Of a stretch of 64,000 nucleotides of DNA, positions 33,463 through 42,762 are shown piece after piece (position 1 is the first letter of the stretch; each line of letters opens with the position of its first letter). The position numbers and the translations under genes were made by a program. The notes under the pieces are model-generated. The model saw only the letters and a program-made list of their open reading frames with translations, did no database searches and was not told where the DNA came from. The stretch comes from Taibaiella lutea (lineage in GTDB: Bacteria; Bacteroidota; Bacteroidia; Chitinophagales; Chitinophagaceae), in the NCBI RefSeq assembly GCF_008629695.1, contig NZ_VWSH01000004.1:620001-684000 (forward strand), written 5' to 3'.

Positions 33463-34503
33463 TTACTGTTCAGGCACAGCAAAAGAAACATATTCCGGAA
33501 GCGCAATCTGTGTACCGGCTTTCAGGAACATTTGGAAATACCAGGAAAGGTCTTTCTTTTCATACCAAACCATCAGTGAGGTTGAATCAGGGCCATTGCC
33601 TGTTTCCCCATCCATCTCACCATATGTTTTATCAGTACCGTAAACAAAGTTCCCTCTAACTGTAAGGATTGCCGCATTACGGTTAGGGCCGCCATATACT
33701 TCAGCCATAATTGGCTCCCATAATGGTTCTACAAGAATTGGAATACCTTCAAATGTTGAAATGCTTACTCCATTTGCATAATTGGCAATGATGGTATCTG
33801 CCTGACCGGTATTCTTTAACCATTTACGGTAACCGTCCAAAACGGATTGCGTAACCGTAAAGTATTTCTCTGCAGGTGGCAATGAACGCATTAATGGATG
33901 CTGGTTGTCATAAAGGTTCTGTAGTACATTTACCGCTGTTTGAGGGCTTGTCCTTAAATCCCTTACTGGGATTGAGAAACCCTGGTTTTCTGGAATTGCT
34001 CCTGCAGCATAATACGCGGCAATCCATTTAAAGATACCATCGTACTTATTTGTTGACCACTCAGACGGGCTATCAATCCTTTCAATGTCACCGAAGTAGG
34101 CATTTGATGCAACATCAGTCATGACTGCTTGTCTGAACCAAGGAAGGATTTTATTACCGAATAATGGATCCTGATTTCTCCAGTCTTTTAAACAGCCGGT
34201 GTAAAACTCGTTTTTACAATGCTTTGCTGCAGCATATAGTTCATCAACCGTAATGCGACGATTGGTGGTACCTGCAACCTTCTTATAATTCAGATCACAG
34301 GAAGCGTCGCGGCGTTGAAGAATGTTTTTCATTCTTCTGATTTCAATGATATCTCTTTTTGAGATTACATTGTCCATCAGAGTGAATTCTCCAAGTGTGC
34401 CGGTAAATGGCATGGTTTCCGGAACCAAATCCTGGAATGCAGGAATGATAATTGATTCATGAAACTGAAGACTTGATATAGAAAATGGTTGTAGAATTGT
34501 CAT
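33463..34503 (-). CDS. Major capsid protein candidate
   Basis: A 346-aa protein directly after the head protease and a small neighbour. It has a helical N-terminal arm (about 45-95, including IRRMKNILQRR), a central helical domain and a beta-rich C-terminal part (GNFVYGTDKTYGEMDG, SWYFQMFLKAGTQIALP) of the type found at the end of capsid subunits. Length is normal for an HK97-fold capsid protein. The assignment rests on order and composition. Confidence 0.65.
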   Translation of the reverse strand: MTILQPFSISSLQFHESIIIPAFQDLVPETMPFTGTLGEFTLMDNVISKRDIIEIRRMKNILQRRDASCDLNYKKVAGTTNRRITVDELYAAAKHCKNEFYTGCLKDWRNQDPLFGNKILPWFRQAVMTDVASNAYFGDIERIDSPSEWSTNKYDGIFKWIAAYYAAGAIPENQGFSIPVRDLRTSPQTAVNVLQNLYDNQHPLMRSLPPAEKYFTVTQSVLDGYRKWLKNTGQADTIIANYANGVSISTFEGIPILVEPLWEPIMAEVYGGPNRNAAILTVRGNFVYGTDKTYGEMDGETGNGPDSTSLMVWYEKKDLSWYFQMFLKAGTQIALPEYVSFAVPEQ

Positions 34504-34556
34504 TTTATTAAAAATTGATTGCGTTAATAATTTTATCCTTCAGAAATGTTGTTTGG

Positions 34557-35186
34557 CTATGCAGCTACTAAGGCAGTTTGTTTTGCAATCAAATCAGCCA
34601 ATGCATCATCAACATCTTCTTGCGTAGCATCTTCGTCATTAATAACAGCGAGGGCAGCAGTTTTAGAAGTAACAAATGCAGTCCAGGTAGGAGCAGTGTA
34701 GGCATCTTCATCCAATAAGGCAACGGCATTTAATTTGGCTTGTAACGCTGTTTTGTCAACATCAATAGGATTTGGTTCAGGTGCCGGGTCTAGAGGTGTC
34801 TGTGCCGAAGCCTCTGAAAATTTCTTATCCCAGCCGCCGAGGCTACCGGCAGCACCGATTTGACTTGCAGAACCATCAGCAGTACAGCCACCGTTTGTTA
34901 TAATTGTAGCAGTTACAGAATAAGGTTTAGAGGCGTTTAAGGATGCAGTACTTACCACTACATTTCCATTAACAGTGTCTATGTGGCCAAATGCTGTACC
35001 GCCGAATTGGTCATGGACGGCAATGCGACCAATCTTCCAGCCATCTGGTGAGGAAACAGTGCTTGCGCTGGTAACAGTTACTGTCTTTGCACCCGCATTA
35101 TAGGCATAAGTCAGGACAGGAGTAAAACCACTGCAATTGCAATTTCTACAGTAGTTAATGAGGTTTGAATTATCTATAGCTATCAT
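34557..35186 (-). CDS. Virion protein with FIVAR-like repeat, 209 aa
   Basis: The N-terminal 110 residues are an Ig-like beta region with two cysteines near the start (YCRNCNC), as in decoration proteins. The C-terminal 60 residues resemble a FIVAR helical domain (DKTALQAKLNAVALLDED, then DATQEDVDDALADLI). It sits between head protease and capsid, so it may be a decoration or cement protein with a cell-surface or sugar-binding FIVAR element (inference). Confidence 0.5.
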   Translation of the reverse strand: MIAIDNSNLINYCRNCNCSGFTPVLTYAYNAGAKTVTVTSASTVSSPDGWKIGRIAVHDQFGGTAFGHIDTVNGNVVVSTASLNASKPYSVTATIITNGGCTADGSASQIGAAGSLGGWDKKFSEASAQTPLDPAPEPNPIDVDKTALQAKLNAVALLDEDAYTAPTWTAFVTSKTAALAVINDEDATQEDVDDALADLIAKQTALVAA

Positions 35187-35236
35187 CGCTAAAATGAGTT
35201 AAGAATTGATTAGTAAATATTGTTTCTTGGTACCGG

Positions 35237-36382
35237 TTACTCAGCTTCAGCCGTTGCCTTGCCGAATGAACCTATTACTTTTGCTTTGGGGGCTTTCTCA
35301 GGGCCATCATGGGATTCTTTGCCAAGCTTATCCTGGATTTCAGTTTTCAAATCACCATTTTCCTTTTCAAGTTTTGCATTGGCAGCTTCCAAATCCTTGA
35401 TACGCTGTTCGTATTTTTCAAAAACTGCATTGGTAACAGAATTAACGATACCGGTTTGGAACGCACCATCAGCTTTTTCAAAATCTGCAATCTTATCCTG
35501 GATAGGTTTGATTTCCTCTGATACATCTGTCTGCAAACCCTCTATCATGGTTTTCATGGGCTCTCCGATTAAGTTGGCCACATCAACAGATAATGTTTCA
35601 GGAGTCGTTTTTTCAATTTTCTTACCTGTAATAGCGTCAATAAAGGCGTTTACTTTGTCTTTGAACTTCATAAAATTTGTTTTGAATGATTGAAAATCTT
35701 CTGGCTCTGCTTCTTCTTCAGAGTCTTCGTCAGTAATTAAGTTTTGGGGGATATTGCGATAGTCCGGTGCAAGCGTTTTTACTCTTGCCGCAATCTGGAA
35801 CTGTTCGTTATCGTTGTAGGTTTCATCTGCGAAGCCTTGGGCCACCGCTTCAGAACCTGTCATCCAATAATCACCTTTCTCGATGAGCGCATTAATTTCG
35901 TTGACAGACTTACCGGTACGTTGAGCATAGATGTCAACTATCTGGCGGGTGTACATATCCACAACATCGGCAGCGTTCCTTAAATCATCGCTGTTGCCGA
36001 TGGCGCCTCCCCAGGCTTTGTGGATAACCATAAAACCGTTTCGTGCGATTTTTAATTTACCCTTGTTTGCTGCCATTGCCATAACGGAAGCAATGGAGCC
36101 GGCCATACCGATTATATCGGTTTCGACTTTTACACCGTAATGCTTCAGGAAATTGTAAATAGCAAGACCAATTGAGGCATCACCACCCTGGCTATCAATC
36201 GTGAGGATTACAGTTTTGGGATTGTAATTTTTCACTTGCTTTACAACGTCATTAACCATGTTGGTTGTGTCGCCGGTCCACCAGTCGTATTCATTGAAAA
36301 TGTCATCGAGGAAAAACAGCTCCAGTGTGGAATTATCACCAACTGAATTACGAATTGCTACTTTGAAGTTTTGCTTTGCCAT
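35237..36382 (-). CDS. ClpP-like head maturation protease with scaffold-like tail
   Basis: A 381-aa protein. The N-terminal 210 residues are a ClpP-fold serine protease with the Ser in MAGSIASVMAM and the His in MVIHKAWGG. The C-terminal 170 residues are acidic and form a coiled coil (YEQRIKDLEAANAKLEKENG), like a scaffolding region, so one gene probably supplies both protease and scaffold. It opens the head block (protease, FIVAR-like, capsid, tail-like, portal). Confidence 0.88.
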   Translation of the reverse strand: MAKQNFKVAIRNSVGDNSTLELFFLDDIFNEYDWWTGDTTNMVNDVVKQVKNYNPKTVILTIDSQGGDASIGLAIYNFLKHYGVKVETDIIGMAGSIASVMAMAANKGKLKIARNGFMVIHKAWGGAIGNSDDLRNAADVVDMYTRQIVDIYAQRTGKSVNEINALIEKGDYWMTGSEAVAQGFADETYNDNEQFQIAARVKTLAPDYRNIPQNLITDEDSEEEAEPEDFQSFKTNFMKFKDKVNAFIDAITGKKIEKTTPETLSVDVANLIGEPMKTMIEGLQTDVSEEIKPIQDKIADFEKADGAFQTGIVNSVTNAVFEKYEQRIKDLEAANAKLEKENGDLKTEIQDKLGKESHDGPEKAPKAKVIGSFGKATAEAE

Positions 36383-36464
36383 CTTGATAGCAAAGGTCAG
36401 ATAGGATGTAGCTACTAAAAGTGAATTTTGGTTGTAAGTGTTCGGTTTATACGTACGAAAAATG

Positions 36465-36472
36465 TAACTTTC
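36465..36472 (+). promoter_or_regulatory. -7 element before a 36-aa gene
   Basis: TAACTTTC differs from TAnnTTTG only in the last base and lies 14 bp upstream of an ATG on the plus strand, opposite to all flanking phage genes. Confidence 0.35.
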
Positions 36473-36486
36473 TCAAAATTATTAAA

Positions 36487-36597
36487 ATGAAACCTACAAC
36501 TGAGGAAATTTTAAATGGATTAAATGATGATGATTTACAATTATCATTTGAAGAAATGCTTTCTAATAATGCAACGCTAGAATATGGCGATACATAG
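36487..36597 (+). CDS. Small acidic protein, 36 aa, on the opposite strand to the late genes
   Basis: ATG to TAG, encoding MKPTTEEILNGLNDDDLQLS and 16 further residues. The product is acidic and helix-forming. It has a promoter-like element just upstream and is followed by an AT-rich gap and then the convergent 329-aa gene. It looks like part of a small inserted cassette (moron). The gene is short and its reality is unproven. Confidence 0.35.
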   Translation: MKPTTEEILNGLNDDDLQLSFEEMLSNNATLEYGDT

Positions 36598-36658
36598 ATT
36601 TTTAAAAAATAATTAATATTTCGGTTCGATTTGTCAAATACTTATTTAAGAAATCACT

Positions 36659-37648
36659 TTACAATTCAATATTACCAGATTCAGAATCATTTATTTCTTT
36701 CCCTAATGCGATAAGTATTTCCGAAGGTTTAGAAAGTAAATCAGGACGCTTATTTAGCAAATGCAATTCTTTAATAGAAAGTGTTCTTACTTGAACATTA
36801 ACTTCTCCATCTGTATTTGTCACCTTTACAACAATTAGGGATCCAATTCTAATTGCTGCGTTAGGTATATTCTCGACTGATTTTAATATATTTAGCAAAG
36901 CTTCAGAGTTATTCTTATCAATCTCTGACTGTGGTTTTAAAATTGTATTAACTTCGACGCCATATTCAACTTCTTTAATCCTGTCTGTTACTTCGCTACT
37001 AGTTAGTGCCTTTTTTGAGTTGGCAATTAATCTTTTAATCCATGATCCATGTATAGCCTGAAATTCTATTGATTTTTGAAATCCGATGAAATCAAGAAAA
37101 TCTAAAATAGAAGTATACGTATTGAATATATCCGTTGAATTATCTGTATCCAAGTAAATATTAACTGGAATTCTTTGAATGCCAAATTCAAGATTGTTAT
37201 CAGGATTTGAAACAATATTAAATACAATTTCCTTCAATTCACCATTTTCAACTTGTAACTCTTCAACAGATTCCTTCAACAAATCTACTTTTTTAAGCAC
37301 TTCCTTAATTGCTTCATTTTGAATATCCTTTTCTAAGATACTATCCGTATTTATATTATTTACTCGAGTAAAATCATTGAGTCTTTCATAAAATTCTTTT
37401 ACATATTTTTCATCTGTAGTTTTAATTGTTGTTTCTGAAGATTTAGAATTAATTTGAAATATATCTTCATTGAATAATCCTCCAAATTGTATTTTATAAG
37501 GACCATTTCTACCTTTTATGTATTCTGGAAGGGTATTAAAATGCCACTTATAATTATGCTTAGACAACTCTTCGACTAACTTACTTACTCTTGCTTCAAA
37601 TTCATCAAGTTCAGCTTGGGTAATTTGGTTACTGTTATCTGTAGACAT
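36659..37648 (-). CDS. Inserted gene of unknown function, 329 aa (moron candidate)
   Basis: Not recognised. A soluble protein whose first part is Lys/Glu-rich with a coiled-coil segment (EVLKKVDLLKESVEELQVEN, about 123-142), followed by an alpha/beta part (NIYLDTDNSTDIFNTYTSIL, ALLNILKSVENIPNA). It is not similar to structural genes and sits between the tape measure block and the head protease with its own promoter element, so it appears to have been inserted into the late region. Its composition is more AT-rich than that of its neighbours. Confidence 0.6.
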   Translation of the reverse strand: MSTDNSNQITQAELDEFEARVSKLVEELSKHNYKWHFNTLPEYIKGRNGPYKIQFGGLFNEDIFQINSKSSETTIKTTDEKYVKEFYERLNDFTRVNNINTDSILEKDIQNEAIKEVLKKVDLLKESVEELQVENGELKEIVFNIVSNPDNNLEFGIQRIPVNIYLDTDNSTDIFNTYTSILDFLDFIGFQKSIEFQAIHGSWIKRLIANSKKALTSSEVTDRIKEVEYGVEVNTILKPQSEIDKNNSEALLNILKSVENIPNAAIRIGSLIVVKVTNTDGEVNVQVRTLSIKELHLLNKRPDLLSKPSEILIALGKEINDSESGNIEL

Positions 37649-37683
37649 TGTTTTAGATTAAAATGGAGAATTTAGATTTATTA

Positions 37684-37691
37684 CAAAAATA
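37684..37691 (-). promoter_or_regulatory. -7 element for the 329-aa moron gene
   Basis: On the minus strand the sequence reads TATTTTTG, an exact TAnnTTTG match, about 36 bp upstream of the start codon. A private promoter in the middle of the late genes supports the moron view. Confidence 0.45.
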
Positions 37692-37729
37692 TGTATTTTC
37701 TATATTGTTAAACCTACTAATGTTTTTTG

Positions 37730-37972
37730 TCATTTTTTTAATTGTTCTCCACATTTCCTACACCGGCTCTGTACTGTGCTCTTCGATAGCTTTACTTTAT
37801 TTGCAATCTGTTGTAATGATTTTTTCTTTGCTCGCTCAGAACACACTACAACCTGAACCATATCCACGCCGGTGAGCTTTAAGAACTTGTCCATATCAAG
37901 CAATGCGAGTTCCCGGAGCTGTTCTTTCAAGTCAGGGAATGTTATTGTAGTAACTGTTACTTTCCTTCTCAT
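37730..37972 (-). CDS. Helix-turn-helix protein, 80 aa
   Basis: A short protein ending in a helix-turn-helix (SLQQIANKVKLSKSTVQSRC, about 52-71) and CxxCG. The first half is helical. The start overlaps the end of the tape measure gene by 4 bp, so it is translated with it. A role in late regulation is possible. Placement after a tape measure gene is unusual. Confidence 0.55.
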   Translation of the reverse strand: MRRKVTVTTITFPDLKEQLRELALLDMDKFLKLTGVDMVQVVVCSERAKKKSLQQIANKVKLSKSTVQSRCRKCGEQLKK

Positions 37973-40900
37973 AGTGTTGCGAGTTTAACGGCCTTAGATT
38001 TTTTATCCTGGTAATTTGTTACTGCGTTAGGGTTTAATTGAACCTGTAGGGTTAATATTTGACTGCTCATTGCGGTTATAGCATCTGCCTGGGCTTTTAA
38101 GGTAGCCAGCACTTCGGAGTTATCCTGTGCGGCAGCGGTATTAAGATATTGCCTTGGCATAATCACCGGCGCTTTAAGGTTCATTCCCAAACTGCCGCCA
38201 TAATCATACATGAATCTTGTTGCACCAGGTGCAAAATCAACACCGCCCCCTGCAACATTCGCAGCTGAAGATATTTGTGCCGGCGTACCGGTTACTGTCA
38301 TTCTTTTACCACTGGACATGCTATTTTTATTGATAACATAACCTTCCTTGCCTTCTACTTCTTTATTCGATATCGGTATGCCGCCATTCACGTGAGAGGG
38401 ACCATCGAATATTCCACCGTAACTGAGTGTAGATTTTAGCTTACCACCCTTTTCAAATTTAGTAGATTCAATTTTAGCACGCTGTAAAGCATAAGAAGCA
38501 GCGACCAACCCTAGATTAATAGCCACTTGTGCATAATTCGGTAGAGATAGCAATGATCTTACGGCAGCTAATGCTGAATCGACTGCCAATTCTTTTAATG
38601 CAATCTTTTTCTTTTCTTCACTATACTTCTTATCAGATGCCGCTCGTTTAGCATCGTACTTTTTCTCGATTTCTTCCTTTTGCTGTTCAGAAGTAGCCAG
38701 GTTTAATTCCTGTTCTTTTTGGGCATCTTGCTCTTTGTTGGTTTGTTCCTGAGCGTTTTCAATCTTTTGTTTTTGCAAATCGAAAAGTGGCTTTAAAATT
38801 GATTGATTGGCAGCTTCTATTGCGGAGGTTATTTTACCAAGAGCATTCCTGAAATCATCCCAGCCATCGAGAATGGTGTCTAAGTTATTTTGAGAAATAG
38901 CTGCTGAATTTTCAGCTAATTCTTTATTTAATCCTTCTACTTGACTGTTGTAATCTTTTTCGTTGATTACTCCTGCAGTATGCAGCTTTTCTGTCTCGAT
39001 TAATTTCGAATAAATAGAAGCGCGTTGAATTTGAAGTATTTTTGCTTGATGTTTTCTTTCAAGATCTTCAAATGCTTCCTTTCTTGCCTCTTCGGTTGCA
39101 AATTGCTGATTGAATAGTTCTGTTTTAGCATTAGCAAAGCTGGTATCTTCTTGATTTGCAGATGAGGTAGTACCTTTATCAATGGCCTCAAATGTTGTGT
39201 CATAAATTTTTTTGTTATTTTCCAGCCTATCATTTAAGATTTTCGTTTCTAGCTTTTTCAGTTCATCCCATCTTTTCTGAGCATTTTCTAAAGATTTTAC
39301 ACCATATTTTGCCTCTAATGTGTTCAAGGAAACATTGAAATCTATTTGTGCTTTTAAGGCATCATTATCATATTGTAATTGTGCTTCTGATTTTTGCAGC
39401 TCTGTACTATTTACACTTTCGGTTACTAACTTTAATTTGTTATCGGCATTTCGATTAGCAGATTGAAGAGTTTGCTGAGCTGATTTTTCACCAAGATCAT
39501 ATAGCTTCTGGTTTTTATCTTTTTCAGCGAGAACAGCCTGAAGCATTAATTCAGCTCTTTGTTTCTTTTCTTCAGCATTTCCTTCTTTAATAATCGCAAG
39601 TTTCTTGGTAATACCATCTTGAGTGATTTTATTTAATTCAGTATAGTAATCAAATTCAGAAATAGTTCCCAGAGTTTTTCGTTTTTCGAGTTCAGCTTTA
39701 AGTAGGTCAGTTTCCGTTTCAATTTCTTTTAAGCTATCTTTAGTTTCCCCAGTAAGCTTTGCACCATTATAGGTTTTTTCTTTCTCGGGCTTACCGTTTT
39801 TCTTCGCGTTGAGGTCATCTAATTCCTTCTGATAAATTTGTCGCTGCTTTATATTACTATCTTGTGCATTTTTATCGGTCAAAGCTATAAGGGCATAGGA
39901 ATCTTCGAGACTTTTAATTAAATCCTTAAGTTCATTTTCTAGTTCACCAACAGTTTGTTTAGCACCGTTTTTAGAATCATCTGAAATTTTCTTGGCACTA
40001 TCTACAATCTGACCTCCTATTGCTTTTGTGAAAAAATCAATATCTTTCTGGGCTTCCTTCTGTAGTTGTTGATAATAGTATTTTATATATGCCTGCTCTG
40101 AATTTAATGTTCCAAATTTAACTGCATCAATTACAGAGGAAAAAAATGGATTACTTGCTTGCTTCCTATACTCTTCTTTTGCAAAATCAGGATCAGTGGC
40201 TGCACGAGCTTCATTCTTTTGGGCATCCAATAATTTTTCGCGAGACTTAGTCAATCCATTATCTATAGCCTGAGCTTTTGCTTTGTTTTCCAAGGCTTTT
40301 ACATAATCATTTATAACCTTTATTCCTTCGGCTGTTTTTATATTTTCCAGTTTAAGGTTTCCCAAGTATTCTGGAGCTATTGCAATTAATTGTTGAAGAG
40401 CAATTTTTCTTGCTGCAAGAGAAATATTGTTGTCCTTAATAACAGAAGTTAAGGCATTTATTTTTGCAGTAGTGCCGGCAGTAGCCTGAGCAACCTCAGT
40501 CTGGATTTCTCCATTTAACTGCGACGCTCTATAATTATCTTTTAATTTATTGGTAGATGCAAATACAGCAGTTCCCAGTGCCACAAACCCGGCTGTAACA
40601 GCACCTATAATTGCCAATATCCATCCAAACGGAAGAGAGACCAAGGCTGCCCTGAACAAATTTGTTGCTGTTGTTGCTATGTTTGTAGCTCCGGAGAAAA
40701 AACCCATTACTGCAGTATATGCAGTTTGTGCGATAGTCAAAGCACCGAGTGCAATTCGTGAAATTAAAAGTTGGGCATTTAAGAGAGCCAGCCGGCTATA
40801 TTGTAAAACTAACTCCTTGTTTGCTACAGCCCATCCAGCGGCCCACAAAGTAACCAGCGAAATCACAGTTGGCAGATTATTTATAAATAACAGGACCAGG

Positions 40901-42711
40901 CTAGAAATAGCAAGCAATGTTAGTTGAAATGCTTTACTGTTGGCTGCATCTGCAAAGGCTTTAGACAATTTGTCTAAAGAAGCAGACAGATTATTGTTTT
41001 TGGCTGCAAATGCATCTTCAATATTACTTGTATTCTGAAATGACACATTAGCAGTGTCTATGCTTTTCCTGAATGCATCAGCATTTTTACTTAGCACTCC
41101 AAGAACCGATGTCACTCTTCCTTTCCCAAGCTCACTATCTGCAAATGCTTGTGATATTTCCTCAATACCAGTTTTACCCTTCGTTAAACCTTCTGCAACT
41201 TTTAATAATGCTTCCTCCGGACGGCTGTTTAACAATGTTGAAAACTGCTTTTGTGTTAAACCGGCTATCTCACCATATTTTTTAGTGTCAGTTGCAAGTT
41301 TAGGTATGATCTTTACCAAAGCCGTGGAAGAAACTTCTGCGCTCTGGCCAAATTGCTCAAATCCGGACGCAAGTCCCAGTACTGACGGCAGGGTTATGTC
41401 ACTTATGCCCCGAAGACCAGCCATTCTTGTAGCGAAATCATTTAAGAAAGGAACGGATGCAATACTTTCATTTGCAAGTGTCCTTACTGCATTACCGGTA
41501 CGAAGCAAATTATCACCATTCACAGCCTCGGTACCAAGAAATACATTTATAAGCTTTACAAGGTCTTCCGTACCCTTTTCAACATCACCGAAATCCTTAC
41601 CAAAAGCTATCTTTATTTTATCGATGGATTCCGCTACCCCTGCAAGATTCTCTTCTGATACCCCTGCCTTGGCTGCAATATTTGCTATCTCTTCTAACCC
41701 TGTGAGCTTTGTTCTGGTATCAATATCTGCCAGACTTTTTACCAGTTCATCTGCCCCACCCTTGACTTTGCCTAACTCTATTTCAAGATTTGTTGTTTGA
41801 TCTGATAACTCTTTAGCAATCCCCGTTTCTTTCCTGATACCGCTTAATGCTGCCTGTATTCCTATATATCCTATAGCAACCTGCGCCACTTGTTTCCCAA
41901 GGTCCCTAAAGCTTGCCTTGAGCCCATCGACAATTTGTGTTCCAACACCGGTGCCCCTGATACCTTGTTCCAGCGAAACTATCTGAGTATTAAGTTGGCC
42001 TGCAGCAGCTCTGTTTTCCAGCAGTTGCCTTTCAAGCGTATCTAATGAACCTTGCCCGGTCGATTGAACAGCCCTTAATTCTGTCCTTAATTTTTCAAAC
42101 TCAGTATTAAGATCCCTTGCCTTGGTTTTTGCCTGGGTTAACTGGTTTTGGATTAGGTCAGTAAGCCCGGCATCACGGAAAGCATTTAAAATGCCGGTCT
42201 TGTATTCCCCAACAAGCGTACCGTCCGGAGAAAGTGACCTGTTGAAATTGTCAAGCTGGGTTTTCAATACCCTTAATTCATTTTGCGCCTGCGTAACCTG
42301 AAGCTTATCATTTAACGGAATGACACTTTTGGCGATCTGCGAAAGCTCACGATACCGCTGCGATATTTCATAATAACTACCAGAAACAGCTGCATTGCCA
42401 TTTGTAATTTGCTTTTGCTGAGACAGTTCCTGCTGGCGGATTAGCTGAGCCTGCTTTCCCTGGTTAATAAGTTCCTGACGTTGTACTTTTAGCTGCAGTT
42501 CTTGAACCCGTAATTCCTCGAATTGACCCTTCAGCTTATTAACAGCCTCTGTGTCTCCATCAAAAGAGGCCTTAATCGTCTCTTTGTTTAATGCCTGCTT
42601 TGACCGCTTTATTTGAGCGAATTCAAGGTTTATTTGCTCCAAAGTTGCGATAACATGTTCGCCACCCAACTCCTGCAAGTCGTATATTTTGGTAATTTTT
42701 TCTCCGGCCAT
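37969..42711 (-). CDS. Tail tape measure protein
   Basis: The largest gene, 1580 aa, with the features of a tape measure: long helical and coiled-coil stretches (for example 60-110 and 1000-1400), a Ser/Gly-rich opening, hydrophobic membrane-type segments in the middle (LLAISSLVLLFINNLPTVIS, about 595-615, and TLAWA-like stretches), and Ala/Gln-rich ends. By the usual rule of about 0.15 nm per residue the tail would be near 240 nm (estimate). It is followed by a coupled HTH gene. Confidence 0.9.
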   Translation of the reverse strand: MAGEKITKIYDLQELGGEHVIATLEQINLEFAQIKRSKQALNKETIKASFDGDTEAVNKLKGQFEELRVQELQLKVQRQELINQGKQAQLIRQQELSQQKQITNGNAAVSGSYYEISQRYRELSQIAKSVIPLNDKLQVTQAQNELRVLKTQLDNFNRSLSPDGTLVGEYKTGILNAFRDAGLTDLIQNQLTQAKTKARDLNTEFEKLRTELRAVQSTGQGSLDTLERQLLENRAAAGQLNTQIVSLEQGIRGTGVGTQIVDGLKASFRDLGKQVAQVAIGYIGIQAALSGIRKETGIAKELSDQTTNLEIELGKVKGGADELVKSLADIDTRTKLTGLEEIANIAAKAGVSEENLAGVAESIDKIKIAFGKDFGDVEKGTEDLVKLINVFLGTEAVNGDNLLRTGNAVRTLANESIASVPFLNDFATRMAGLRGISDITLPSVLGLASGFEQFGQSAEVSSTALVKIIPKLATDTKKYGEIAGLTQKQFSTLLNSRPEEALLKVAEGLTKGKTGIEEISQAFADSELGKGRVTSVLGVLSKNADAFRKSIDTANVSFQNTSNIEDAFAAKNNNLSASLDKLSKAFADAANSKAFQLTLLAISSLVLLFINNLPTVISLVTLWAAGWAVANKELVLQYSRLALLNAQLLISRIALGALTIAQTAYTAVMGFFSGATNIATTATNLFRAALVSLPFGWILAIIGAVTAGFVALGTAVFASTNKLKDNYRASQLNGEIQTEVAQATAGTTAKINALTSVIKDNNISLAARKIALQQLIAIAPEYLGNLKLENIKTAEGIKVINDYVKALENKAKAQAIDNGLTKSREKLLDAQKNEARAATDPDFAKEEYRKQASNPFFSSVIDAVKFGTLNSEQAYIKYYYQQLQKEAQKDIDFFTKAIGGQIVDSAKKISDDSKNGAKQTVGELENELKDLIKSLEDSYALIALTDKNAQDSNIKQRQIYQKELDDLNAKKNGKPEKEKTYNGAKLTGETKDSLKEIETETDLLKAELEKRKTLGTISEFDYYTELNKITQDGITKKLAIIKEGNAEEKKQRAELMLQAVLAEKDKNQKLYDLGEKSAQQTLQSANRNADNKLKLVTESVNSTELQKSEAQLQYDNDALKAQIDFNVSLNTLEAKYGVKSLENAQKRWDELKKLETKILNDRLENNKKIYDTTFEAIDKGTTSSANQEDTSFANAKTELFNQQFATEEARKEAFEDLERKHQAKILQIQRASIYSKLIETEKLHTAGVINEKDYNSQVEGLNKELAENSAAISQNNLDTILDGWDDFRNALGKITSAIEAANQSILKPLFDLQKQKIENAQEQTNKEQDAQKEQELNLATSEQQKEEIEKKYDAKRAASDKKYSEEKKKIALKELAVDSALAAVRSLLSLPNYAQVAINLGLVAASYALQRAKIESTKFEKGGKLKSTLSYGGIFDGPSHVNGGIPISNKEVEGKEGYVINKNSMSSGKRMTVTGTPAQISSAANVAGGGVDFAPGATRFMYDYGGSLGMNLKAPVIMPRQYLNTAAAQDNSEVLATLKAQADAITAMSSQILTLQVQLNPNAVTNYQDKKSKAVKLATL

Positions 42712-42762
42712 GATTATTATAGTTATTTATTATCTTATTTAAGTACCTAAAGTTTAAATGAA

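Noticed and set aside
41054-41800. 248-aa plus-strand frame inside the tape measure gene
   Set aside because: It is antisense to a clear tape measure gene, rich in Ser and Pro as expected for a reverse reading, with no promoter or family match.
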